Part shown: piece after piece, positions 8,432-16,179 of the stretch
Layout of the letters: the number at the start of each line of letters is the position of its first letter
Position numbering within the stretch: the first letter of the stretch is position 1
Source of the DNA: Defluviicoccus sp.
GTDB lineage: Bacteria > Pseudomonadota > Alphaproteobacteria > MPNO01
Length of the DNA stretch: 64,000 nucleotides
Direction of reading: 5' to 3'
Assembly: GCA_022823775.1 (NCBI GenBank)
Contig: JAJEHI010000140.1
Span: 1 to 64,000, forward strand
Translations under genes and position numbers: made by a program
The notes under the pieces: generated by a model
Told to the model about the DNA's origin: nothing
The model's input: the letters and a program-made list of their open reading frames with translations, nothing else
The model's database searches: none

Positions 8432-9031
8432 TCATTCCGCGATCGTGCCACGGCGGCGGAGATACGCCAGGAGCGGGAGCAACGGCAAGCCGAGAATGGC
8501 GGCGTGGGAACCTTCGATGCGCTCGAAGAGCTGGATGCCGAGGCCTTCGACGCGGTAGGCGCCGGGACCGCCGAACGCGTCCCCGCCGACGCGGTCGAGA
8601 TAATGCTCGATGAATCCGACGCCGAGATTCCTCACGGTGAGCCGCGCTTCTTCGGTTCCGCTCCAGACCTCGGCGCCGTCCTCCACGATGCTGGCCGCGC
8701 TCACCAGCCGGTGCGTCCGGGCGGCGAGGGCGGCGAGCTGCGCCGCCGCCTCGCCGCGGTCGGCCGGCTTGTCGAAGACGCGCGAGCCCTGCAGCAACAC
8801 CTGATCGGCACCCAGCACGAGCCGTCCCGGTCGTCGGACGCTCCGCGCCTTCGCCTCGGCCAGACGCCCGGCGAGCGCGGCGCCGTCGATCCCGTCCGCG
8901 CGAAGAGCGCGTTTGGCGGCCTCCTCGTCCATGCCCGGATGCACCGCCTCGACCGGCACCCCGGCGTCCCGGAGCAGACGGGCACGCGTCGGGCTGGACG
9001 ACGCCAGGACGAGCTTCTTTCCGCCGGTCAT
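8432..9031 (-). CDS. maf: Maf-like nucleoside triphosphate pyrophosphatase
   Basis: A Maf/Ham1-superfamily nucleotide pyrophosphatase of 199 residues. Known members hydrolyse non-canonical or pyrimidine NTPs (dTTP/UTP, or m7GTP) to the monophosphates. LASSSPTRARLL at residues 9-20 is the conserved N-terminal motif, LGADQVL (near 72) carries the active-site Asp, and GPGAYRVEGLG with IEGSHAAILGLPL completes the fold. The substrate subtype was not resolved. It lies 17 bp after ppsR, in the order seen near alphaproteobacterial origins. Confidence 0.93.
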   Translation of the reverse strand: MTGGKKLVLASSSPTRARLLRDAGVPVEAVHPGMDEEAAKRALRADGIDGAALAGRLAEAKARSVRRPGRLVLGADQVLLQGSRVFDKPADRGEAAAQLAALAARTHRLVSAASIVEDGAEVWSGTEEARLTVRNLGVGFIEHYLDRVGGDAFGGPGAYRVEGLGIQLFERIEGSHAAILGLPLLPLLAYLRRRGTIAE

Positions 9032-9048
9032 TCGCGGATCCGGTCCGT

Positions 9049-9897
9049 TCAGCAGCCGAACGCCGCGCCGCCGCTGGGCACCCGTTCCTCCATCCGGTTG
9101 CGGTAGAGCTGGTAGATCGCGGTCGCGGTTTCCTCGATCGACCGCCGCGTTACGTCGATGGCGGGCCAGCCTTGCTCGGCGAACAGGCGCCGCGCGGCGG
9201 TAATCTCGTCCTTCACCGCTTCGATATCGGCGTAGTCGCCGAGCGAATCCTGACGCAACATCAGCAGCCGGTTGCGGCGCACCTGAACGAGCCGCTCCGA
9301 AGCGGCCGTCAGGCCGACGCAGAACGGGCGTTTGAGACGGAACAGCTCGTCCGGCAGGTCGATCCCGGGCACAACCGGCACGTTCGCGGCCTTTATGCCC
9401 CAGTGGTTGGCGAGATAGATCGATGTCGGCGTCTTCGAGGTCCGCGATACGCCGATCAGCACGATATCGGCTTCCTCAAGGCTCCAGGCGTTCTGGCCGT
9501 CGTCGTGGGAGAGCACGAAATTCATCGCCTCGATCCGATCGAAATACTCCGCGTTGAGGAGATGCTGACCCCCCGGGCGGCCGCTCTGCTTGCGGTGGAA
9601 GAAGCGCGCCATCGCCTCGATCACCGGATCGATCACCGAGACGCAGGGCAGGTTGAGATTGCGGCATTCCTCCTGAAGGGCGGACCGGGTGACGTCGTTG
9701 ACCAGGGTGAAGATCACCACGCCCGGCTGCTCGCGAATGCCGGCGAGCACGCTTTCGAGCGCCTCGCCGGTCCGCACCATCGGCCAGAGATGCTGCTCGA
9801 CATCGACGCCCTCGAACTGTGCCATGCAGGCCCGGACCACGCCTTGCGTCGTCTCCCCCGTCGAGTCGGAGACCAGATGCAGATTGTACTCCGCCAT
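9049..9897 (-). CDS. ppsR: PpsR-type pyruvate, water dikinase regulatory protein (DUF299)
   Basis: A bifunctional kinase/pyrophosphorylase of the DUF299 family (282 residues) that regulates PEP synthetase or pyruvate phosphate dikinase by ADP-dependent phosphorylation. The N-terminus is LHLVSDSTGETTQ; the phosphate-binding loop GVSRTSKTPTSIYLAN is near residue 150. Family knowledge gives the role; the target enzyme is not in this window. The ATG at 9897 has a good ribosome binding site (AAAGGAAA), and the open frame upstream of it lies in the AT-rich gap and is not conserved. This gene corresponds to RP001 of the Rickettsia/Caulobacter origin cluster. Confidence 0.93.
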   Translation of the reverse strand: MAEYNLHLVSDSTGETTQGVVRACMAQFEGVDVEQHLWPMVRTGEALESVLAGIREQPGVVIFTLVNDVTRSALQEECRNLNLPCVSVIDPVIEAMARFFHRKQSGRPGGQHLLNAEYFDRIEAMNFVLSHDDGQNAWSLEEADIVLIGVSRTSKTPTSIYLANHWGIKAANVPVVPGIDLPDELFRLKRPFCVGLTAASERLVQVRRNRLLMLRQDSLGDYADIEAVKDEITAARRLFAEQGWPAIDVTRRSIEETATAIYQLYRNRMEERVPSGGAAFGC

Positions 9898-10297
9898 GAT
9901 TTCCTTTCGCTTCCGGTTCGCTGTGGTGTTTGCGCGAATTGCCGGGATAAATCCAGCGAATGCGGCAACCGCCGGGATTCCTTCCCCGGCTTCTTCCTTC
10001 CATCCGGCCTCTTGCGAACCGGTCAGGAAAATATCCCGGGGTGCCCGGCTCTTGGCGACAATCCCATGGCATCCACAAGCTTTCGGCAATTTAATCCAAA
10101 GCTCGAATAATCTCAATAGGTTGATATTAAACGATAAAATCCGATCATTCTTGTTTTCAGGATCCGACTGGACAACCCATCCGCCGTGGACGCTTCCCTG
10201 TGGACAACGGGCATTGAAACGGATAATCCCCGCGATTGAGGCGTCTAACAAACGCTACAACCGAATTTCTTTTCTTTTAGAGGTAGAGTAAGCGCAA
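9898..10297. other. oriC: Candidate chromosomal replication origin (oriC)
   Basis: This 400-bp gap has no convincing gene and separates minus-strand ppsR from plus-strand hemE. Positions 10081-10140 are only 28% GC (17 of 60) in a chromosome near 70%, which suits a DNA-unwinding element. DnaA-box-like sites include 10199-10207 (TTGTCCACA on the minus strand, 8/9 to TTATCCACA) and 10069-10077 (GCATCCACA, 7/9), with weaker ones at 10167-10175 and 10219-10225. The origin of Caulobacter lies in this same place, within the RP001-hemE-hemH cluster. Promoters for both flanking genes must also lie here. Confidence 0.7.
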
Positions 10298-11362
10298 ATG
10301 CGTTCCAGCCAGTCCCAACCGTCGTCGATGCCATCCGTCAAAACCCTGCTCGCCGTTCTCTCCGGTATCCCGGCGACCGTGCCGCCGGTCTGGCTGATGC
10401 GCCAGGCCGGCCGCTATCTGCCGGAATATCGGGCGCTCCGGAAGCGGGCGGACTCGTTCCTCGATTTCTGCTACACGCCCGAGCTCGCCGTCGAGGCCAC
10501 CCTGCAGCCGATACGCCGCTTCCACCTCGACGCGGCGATCGTCTTTTCCGACATCCTCGTGATACCGGACGCTCTGGGCCAGCGGGTCCGGTTCGAGGAC
10601 GGGGTGGGGCCCAGGCTCGATCCGATATCCACGATGGAAGAGGTCGCGCGGCTCCGGGAGACCGGCGTCGCCGAGCGCCTGGAGCCGGTCTACGACACCG
10701 TGTCCGGGGCGCGCGAAGGCCTTCCGGACGGGGTCGCCCTGATCGGTTTCGCCGGAGCGCCGTGGACGATCGCCACCTACATGGTCGAGGGCGGAACCAG
10801 CCGCGGCCACGAACGGATCCGCAAGCTCGCCTACGACGCGCCCGATATGATGGAGAAGCTGATCGGCATTCTGACGAGGGCGGTCGCCGATCACCTGATC
10901 GCCCAGGTTCGGGCCGGCGCGGAGGCGGTGCAGATTTTCGACAGCTGGGCGGGGGCGTTGCCCGCGACGCTGCGCGGGCACTACTCGCTGCGGCCGATTA
11001 CGGAGATCGCGTCGCGCGTCCGCGCCGCCTGCCCGGACGTACCGACGATCGCCTTTCCCCGCGGGGTCGGGACCGGCTATGCCGACTATGCCGCGGTGCC
11101 GACGATAAGCGGGGTTTCCATCGACCAGGGTGTGGATGCGAGCTGGGCCGCTACGGCGCTGCAGGGGTCGGCCGCGGTCCAGGGCAATCTCGATCCTCTG
11201 GTTCTCGCCGCGGGGGGCCGGGCGATGGAGGACAGCATCGACGGCATCCTGTCGGCGCTCGGGGGCGGGCCGTTCGTCTTCAACCTCGGGCACGGAATCG
11301 TGCCGGAGACCCCACCGGAGCACGTCGCCGCCTTGATCGCCCGCGTCAAGGGGACGGGGTAG
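10298..11362 (+). CDS. hemE: HemE, uroporphyrinogen decarboxylase
   Basis: Uroporphyrinogen III decarboxylase (354 residues) turns uroporphyrinogen III into coproporphyrinogen III in heme synthesis. The N-terminal signature PVWLMRQAGRYLPEYR (near 30-45) holds the substrate-binding Arg residues, AAIVFSDILVIPDALG follows, and the second signature is GFAGAPWTIATYMVEGG (near 150). It is the first gene right of the candidate origin, and its last base is shared with the hemH start (TAGTG). The ATG at 10298 follows GAGGTAGAG by about 11 bases; a start at codon 11 is also possible. Confidence 0.96.
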   Translation: MRSSQSQPSSMPSVKTLLAVLSGIPATVPPVWLMRQAGRYLPEYRALRKRADSFLDFCYTPELAVEATLQPIRRFHLDAAIVFSDILVIPDALGQRVRFEDGVGPRLDPISTMEEVARLRETGVAERLEPVYDTVSGAREGLPDGVALIGFAGAPWTIATYMVEGGTSRGHERIRKLAYDAPDMMEKLIGILTRAVADHLIAQVRAGAEAVQIFDSWAGALPATLRGHYSLRPITEIASRVRAACPDVPTIAFPRGVGTGYADYAAVPTISGVSIDQGVDASWAATALQGSAAVQGNLDPLVLAAGGRAMEDSIDGILSALGGGPFVFNLGHGIVPETPPEHVAALIARVKGTG

Positions 11363-12399
11363 TGACGGACCGGACGGCGGTCGTCCTGTTCAATCTCGGA
11401 GGCCCGGACCGTCCGGAATCGATAAGGCCGTTCCTGTTCAATCTCTTCAACGACCCGGCGATTATCCGTCGGCCCTGGCCGGCGCGGTGGGCGCTCGCCC
11501 GCTTGATCTCGTGGCGGCGCGCAGCGGAAGCGGGTCGCATCTACGAGCGCCTCGGCGGCCGTTCGCCCCTGCTCGAGCAGACCGAGGCGCAGGCCCGGGC
11601 GCTAGAGCGCGAGCTCGCGGATCCCGGGACGAGGGTGTTCGTCAGCATGCGGTACTGGCACCCGATGGCGGACGAGGTCGTATCGGAGGTCGCGCGGTTC
11701 GACCCCGCCAGGGTCGTGCTGCTGCCCCTTTACCCGCAGTTTTCGTCGTCCACCACCGCTTCGTCGTTCCGCGACTGGGATCGCGCGGCACGGGGGGCTA
11801 TCGAGGCGTCTACCGCGCGGGTCTGCTGTTATCCGGAGGCGCCCGGCTTCGTCGAGGCGGCGGCCCGGCGGATTTCGGACATTCTCCGGGACTGGGAAGG
11901 GCCCGGACCGCGAATCCTCTATTCGGCGCACGGCGTGCCCAAGGCCTTCGTCGAAGCGGGGGATCCGTACGAGGAACAGGTCGAGCGCAGCGCCGCCGCC
12001 ATTCGCCGGGCGCTTCGCCGGGACGATCTCGAACATGTCGTCTGCTATCAGAGCCGGGTTGGGCCGCTCGAATGGATCGGGCCCTATACCGACCGGGAGA
12101 TCGAGCGGGCCGGCTCCGAGGGGAAGCCGCTGATCGTGGCGCCGATCGCTTTCGTCTCCGAGCATTCCGAGACGCTGGTGGAGCTCGACGAGGACTATCG
12201 GGAACTCGCGCGGGAGAGCGGCGTTCCGGTCTACAAGCGCGCGGCGACCGTCGGCACAGACGCCGCTTTTATCGGCGCGCTCGCCGGCCTCGTCGGGCGG
12301 GCGCTCGGGTCTTCCGAAGCCGTCCTCGGCGGATCGGACGGCCGGATATGCGGAACGGGCGCCGGCGATTGCCCGCTCGCCGCGGGATACGCTGCGTGA
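11362..12399 (+). CDS. hemH: HemH, ferrochelatase
   Basis: Ferrochelatase (345 residues) inserts Fe2+ into protoporphyrin IX. It opens with AVVLFNLGGPDRPESIRPFL; the catalytic His is in LYSAHGVPKAFVE (near 195), and the YQSRVGPLEWIGPYT and FVSEHSETLVELD segments are family hallmarks. The start is GTG at 11362, overlapping the hemE stop by one base. Its own TGA overlaps the hemJ GTG by four bases, so hemE-hemH-hemJ is a coupled heme operon. Confidence 0.95.
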   Translation: MTDRTAVVLFNLGGPDRPESIRPFLFNLFNDPAIIRRPWPARWALARLISWRRAAEAGRIYERLGGRSPLLEQTEAQARALERELADPGTRVFVSMRYWHPMADEVVSEVARFDPARVVLLPLYPQFSSSTTASSFRDWDRAARGAIEASTARVCCYPEAPGFVEAAARRISDILRDWEGPGPRILYSAHGVPKAFVEAGDPYEEQVERSAAAIRRALRRDDLEHVVCYQSRVGPLEWIGPYTDREIERAGSEGKPLIVAPIAFVSEHSETLVELDEDYRELARESGVPVYKRAATVGTDAAFIGALAGLVGRALGSSEAVLGGSDGRICGTGAGDCPLAAGYAA

Positions 12400-12842
12400 T
12401 CTGGCTGGCCGATGTCTATCCGTGGGTTCGCGCGCTTCACATCGTGAGCGTGATCGCATGGATGGCCGGGATGCTCTATCTGCCGAGGCTCTACGTCTAT
12501 CACTGCGACCGGGAGCCGGGCTCGGAAGCCGACGAGATGCTCAAGACCATGGAGCGCCGGCTGCTGCGGGCGATCGTCAACCCGGCGATGATCGCCGTGT
12601 TCCTCACCGGCGGCCTGCTCCTGCTCACCCCCGGGGCCGTCGATTGGGCGTCGGGCTGGATTTACGCCAAGCTCGTGCTCGTGTTGGCGTTAAGCGCCGT
12701 CCACGGAGCGTTCGCGGCATGGCGGCGCGCCTTCGAGGAAGGCCGCAACCGGCGTTCGCCGCGGTTTTACCGCTTCGCCAACGAAGTTCCGACCGTGCTG
12801 ATGGTCGGGATCGTCGTATTCGTCGTCGTGAGACCTTTCTGA
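12396..12842 (+). CDS. hemJ: HemJ, protoporphyrinogen IX oxidase
   Basis: This 148-residue membrane protein is the HemJ (formerly UPF0093) type protoporphyrinogen oxidase. It has four hydrophobic segments, at about 10-28, 60-78, 85-105 and 130-148. The conserved His lies in [20 protein letters not shown], with LPRLYVYH following, and the Lys sits in [10 protein letters not shown]; these residues bind heme in characterised HemJ. Start is GTG at 12396 in a GTGA overlap with hemH. HemJ fits an aerobic alphaproteobacterium without hemG or hemY and corresponds to RP883 in the conserved origin cluster. Confidence 0.93.
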   Translation: MIWLADVYPWVRALHIVSVIAWMAGMLYLPRLYVYHCDREPGSEADEMLKTMERRLLRAIVNPAMIAVFLTGGLLLLTPGAVDWASGWIYAKLVLVLALSAVHGAFAAWRRAFEEGRNRRSPRFYRFANEVPTVLMVGIVVFVVVRPF

Positions 12843-13050
12843 TCCGGCCGGGCGGTCTTGCAATCGGCGTTTGACTCCGCGCCCGCCATTCGTTAAGTGG
12901 TTGCGACACGGTTCGTTCCGAAGCGCACGCCGCCCCAAGACAAATCGACAAAAAACGGCTCCCGAGGGCGGTGGGGCTTCCCCGTTATGCGTCCTTTCCA
13001 GAAACATTTGCGGGCGCTTACCGCAGAGCAAACAAACACCCGGTACTCGA
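12843..13050 (+). other. Leader region of rho
   Basis: This 208-bp stretch between hemJ and rho has no gene that looks real; a frame open in phase with rho from 12871 encodes low-complexity, non-conserved sequence before the true rho start. It contains an A-rich segment (12940-12960) and would form the untranslated leader of rho. Rho is autoregulated in several bacteria, but no specific site was resolved here. Confidence 0.5.
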
Positions 13051-14307
13051 ATGAATCTGCAAGAACTCAAGCAGAAATCGCCCGCCGATCTTCTGACCTA
13101 CGCGGAAGAGCTGCAAATCGAGAACGCATCGACCCTGCGCAAGCAGGACATGATGTTCGCGATCCTGAAGCAGCTCGCGGAAAACGATGTCGTCATTTCC
13201 GGCAACGGCGTGCTGGAAGTCCTCCAGGACGGTTTCGGCTTCCTGCGGTCGCCCGAGGCGAACTATCTGCCGGGTCCCGACGACATCTATGTCTCGCCGA
13301 GCCAGATCCGCCGTTTCGGTCTCAGGACCGGCGATACCGTCGAGGGTCAGATCCGCTCGCCCAAGGACGGGGAGCGCTATTTCGCCCTGCTCAAGGTCAA
13401 CCTGATCAATTTCGAGGACCCGGAGCGCATCCGCCACCGGATCAATTTCGACAATCTCACCCCGCTCTACCCGGAAGAGAAGATCGCGCTCGAGGTCGAC
13501 GATCCCACCCGGAAGGATTTGACCACCCGTATCATCGATTTGATCACCCCGCTCGGCAAGGGCCAGCGCGCGCTGATCGTCGCGCCACCCAGGACCGGCA
13601 AGACGATGATGCTCCAGGGGATCGCGCATTCGATCAGCGCGAACCATCCGGATGCCTACCTGATCGTGCTCCTGATCGACGAGCGGCCCGAGGAAGTGAC
13701 CGACATGCAGCGCTCGGTGAAGGGCGAGGTCATCAGCTCGACCTTCGACGAGCCGGCGTCGCGCCACGTCCAGGTCGCCGAGATGGTGATCGAAAAGGCG
13801 AAGCGCCTGGTGGAGCACAAGCGCGACGTGGTGATCCTGCTGGATTCGATCACGCGCCTCGCGCGCGCCTACAACACCGTCGTGCCGAGCTCGGGCAAGG
13901 TGCTGACCGGCGGCGTGGACGCCAACGCGCTGCAGCGGCCGAAACGGTTCTTCGGCGCCGCGCGCAATATCGAGGAGGGCGGATCGCTCACCATCATCTC
14001 GTCCGCGCTGATCGATACCGGCTCGCGCATGGACGAGGTGATTTTCGAGGAGTTCAAGGGCACCGGCAATTCCGAGATCATCCTCGACCGCAAGCTCGCC
14101 GACAAGCGCACCTTCCCGGCGATGGACATCACCAAGTCGGGCACCCGCAAGGAAGAGCTGCTGGTCGACCGCGGCACGCTCTCGAAGATGTGGGTGCTCA
14201 GGCGCATCCTCACGCCGATGGGCGTCACGGATTCGATGGAGTTCCTGATCGACAAGATCAAGGACACCAAGAACAACCCCGACTTCTTCGAGTCGATGAA
14301 CCAGTAG
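13051..14307 (+). CDS. rho: Rho, transcription termination factor
   Basis: The 418-residue hexameric RNA helicase that terminates transcription. It has the N-terminal Rho domain ([20 protein letters not shown]), the RNA-binding cold-shock fold ([20 protein letters not shown], about 65-85), Walker [10 protein letters not shown] near 180, Walker [17 protein letters not shown], and the Q/R-loop region with [20 protein letters not shown]. The start is set by homology; 180 bp of open frame upstream is not conserved. Rho follows the hem genes near the origin in many alphaproteobacteria, but mnmE-mnmG-rsmG-parAB, which often come next, are absent here. Confidence 0.97.
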   Translation: MNLQELKQKSPADLLTYAEELQIENASTLRKQDMMFAILKQLAENDVVISGNGVLEVLQDGFGFLRSPEANYLPGPDDIYVSPSQIRRFGLRTGDTVEGQIRSPKDGERYFALLKVNLINFEDPERIRHRINFDNLTPLYPEEKIALEVDDPTRKDLTTRIIDLITPLGKGQRALIVAPPRTGKTMMLQGIAHSISANHPDAYLIVLLIDERPEEVTDMQRSVKGEVISSTFDEPASRHVQVAEMVIEKAKRLVEHKRDVVILLDSITRLARAYNTVVPSSGKVLTGGVDANALQRPKRFFGAARNIEEGGSLTIISSALIDTGSRMDEVIFEEFKGTGNSEIILDRKLADKRTFPAMDITKSGTRKEELLVDRGTLSKMWVLRRILTPMGVTDSMEFLIDKIKDTKNNPDFFESMNQ

Positions 14308-14313
14308 GCGTCC

Positions 14314-14420
14314 CTCGATACGGCGCTGGCGCGCCTACTCGGGATGAGGAAGTTTTCCTGGTCTTCCCACAGCACCCTCACCCTGAGTAGCGGCGAAGCC
14401 GCGTATCGAAGGGGGCGGTA
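14314..14420. repeat. Long intergenic inverted repeat behind rho
   Basis: An imperfect inverted repeat with arms of about 38 bp (14314-14350 and 14381-14419) surrounds a 25-30 bp T/C-rich loop. The left arm has CCTCGATACGGCG and CTACTCGGGATGAGG; the right arm, read on the minus strand, has CCCTTCGATACGCGGC and CTACTCAGGGTGAGGG. It lies between the convergent ends of rho and the quinone oxidoreductase. Similar palindromes are a known class of dispersed intergenic repeats in alphaproteobacteria. It could terminate transcription from both sides. Confidence 0.75.
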
Positions 14421-14428
14421 GTCTCGCC

Positions 14429-15403
14429 CTACGGGATCAGGACCGTCGACCCCGTCGTCTTGCGTCCCTCCAGATCGCGGTGCGCCTTGGCGGCGTCCTT
14501 GAGCGCGTAGGTCTGGTTGCCCTCGATCTTGACCGCCCCGTTCCTGACCGCGCGGAACAGGTCGTTCGCCGTCGCCACAAGGTCCTTGCGCGAGGCCGTG
14601 TAATGCGGCAGCGAGGGCCGGGTGAGGAAGAGCGAGCCCTTGGCGCCGAGCAGCCCGGTCTCGAACGGCGGCACCGGCCCCGAGGCGTTGCCGAAGCTCA
14701 CCATAACGCCGCGCGGGCGGAGGCAGTCCAGCGAGCCCTCGAACGTGTCCTTGCCGATCGAATCGTAGACCACCGGCAGGCCTTCGCCCTTGGTGATCCT
14801 GCGCACCCGGTCGGTGAAGTTCTGCTCGGTATAGACGATCGCGTGATCGCAGCCGTGGGCGCGGGCGAGCCGCGCCTTGGCGCGGCTGCCGACGGTCCCG
14901 ATCACCGTCGCGCCTAGATGCTTGGCCCACTGGCAGAGGATCAGTCCGACCCCGCCGGCCGCGGCGTGGACCAAAACGGTGTCTCCCTTCCTGACCCGGT
15001 AGGTCTCGCGGATCAGATAGCGCACGGTCATGCCCTGGAGCATCATCGCGGCCGCGGTCTCGTCCGAAATGTCGCGCGGGATCTTGACCACCCGCTCGGC
15101 CGGGATCAGCCGTTCCTCGGAATAGGCACCGAGCGGCGCGGTCGCGTAGGCCACCCGGTCGCCCGTCTTGAGACCGGTCACGCCGCGGCCGAGCGCCTCG
15201 ACCACGCCCGCCCCCTCCATGCCGAGCGTCAGCGGAAGGGGCAGCGGGTAGAGCCCGCTCCGGTGGTAGACGTCGATATAGTTGAGGCCGACGGCGGTAT
15301 GGCGGACGCGGATCTCGCCCTTGCCGGGGTCGCCGACCTCGACCTCCCGCCACTTCATGGCGGATGCGGGGCCCGGCTTGTCGATCTGGATTGCGCGCGG
15401 CAT
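14429..15403 (-). CDS. Quinone oxidoreductase (zeta-crystallin-type MDR)
   Basis: This 324-residue cytoplasmic enzyme of the medium-chain dehydrogenase/reductase superfamily is the NADPH:quinone reductase (QOR) type. It has the GroES-like N-terminal domain (HTAVGLNYIDVYHRSGLYPLPLPL, split around residue 40-60), the AAMMLQGMTVRYL helix, and the NADPH loop VHAAAGGVGLILCQWAKHLGA near 145. Zinc ligands are absent, as expected. An AAGGGAGA ribosome binding site precedes the ATG. It lies 13 bp after the dienelactone hydrolase; the two may be co-transcribed. The physiological substrate is unknown. Confidence 0.9.
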   Translation of the reverse strand: MPRAIQIDKPGPASAMKWREVEVGDPGKGEIRVRHTAVGLNYIDVYHRSGLYPLPLPLTLGMEGAGVVEALGRGVTGLKTGDRVAYATAPLGAYSEERLIPAERVVKIPRDISDETAAAMMLQGMTVRYLIRETYRVRKGDTVLVHAAAGGVGLILCQWAKHLGATVIGTVGSRAKARLARAHGCDHAIVYTEQNFTDRVRRITKGEGLPVVYDSIGKDTFEGSLDCLRPRGVMVSFGNASGPVPPFETGLLGAKGSLFLTRPSLPHYTASRKDLVATANDLFRAVRNGAVKIEGNQTYALKDAAKAHRDLEGRKTTGSTVLIP

Positions 15404-15416
15404 CTGACGGTCTCCC

Positions 15417-16112
15417 TTATCCGAGATTGGCCTTGAAGAACTCGGCCGTGCGTCCGTTCGCGAGGTCGGCCGCTTCCCTGTCGTAATGCGCGCCGCCGAT
15501 CCGCGCGAACGCGTGGTCCACGCCGGGATAGATGTGGACCGTGAAGAGCGGATTGTCGGCGAGCGCGGTTCGGATCGTCTCCTGCGCCTCCGGCGGGCAG
15601 TACTCGTCCTCGGCGGCGATGTGGAGCATGGCGGGCTTCGAGGCGCCGGCCGCCTTGTCCATGTTGCCCTCGATCTGCACCGGGTAGTAGCCGACCGATG
15701 CGTCCGCGTCGGTGAAGCAGGCCGACATGTAGGCCAGGCTCCCGCCCATGCAGTAGCCGACCGTTCCCACCTTGCCCGAACAGCCGTCGAGCCCCCGCAC
15801 GTGGCCGATGGTGGCGGCGATGTCGCCGACCCCCTTCTCGAAGTCGAAACCCTGGAGGTAACCGAAAGCCTTGGCCCATTCCTCCTCGGTCTTGTCGGTG
15901 AGCTGCACGCCCGGCTCCTGCCGCCAGAACAGATCGGGCGAGCAGGCGATATAGCCGTCGGCGGCGAGGCCGTCGCAGATGTCGCGCATGACCCGGTTGA
16001 CGCCGAAGATCTCCTGGATGACCACAACGCCCGGGCCGGAGCCGGACGGGGGCGTTGCAAGATAGGCGCCGAAGCTGCCGCCGTCCGATGCGGCGATTTC
16101 GATGTCAGGCAT
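15417..16112 (-). CDS. Dienelactone hydrolase family protein
   Basis: An alpha/beta hydrolase of 231 residues in the dienelactone hydrolase family. The nucleophilic Cys is in VGYCMGGSLAYM near residue 120, the Asp lies near AAEDEYCPP and the His in YPGVDHAFAR. VVVIQEIFGVNRVMRD at 30-45 carries the Glu that activates the Cys. Classical members open dienelactone in chloroaromatic degradation, but most homologues are of unknown substrate. It lies between the CoxL-like gene and the quinone oxidoreductase on the same strand. Confidence 0.9.
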   Translation of the reverse strand: MPDIEIAASDGGSFGAYLATPPSGSGPGVVVIQEIFGVNRVMRDICDGLAADGYIACSPDLFWRQEPGVQLTDKTEEEWAKAFGYLQGFDFEKGVGDIAATIGHVRGLDGCSGKVGTVGYCMGGSLAYMSACFTDADASVGYYPVQIEGNMDKAAGASKPAMLHIAAEDEYCPPEAQETIRTALADNPLFTVHIYPGVDHAFARIGGAHYDREAADLANGRTAEFFKANLG

Positions 16113-16179
16113 GTCGCGGTCTCCCCGTTAGCGATATTTCAACGATTGGCCGGCAAAATAGCGGCGTCGCCGCGGCGAG

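Noticed and set aside
9898-10251. In-frame upstream extension of ppsR
   Set aside because: It lies in the AT-rich gap, has no conserved residues, and a strong ribosome binding site marks the ATG at 9897.
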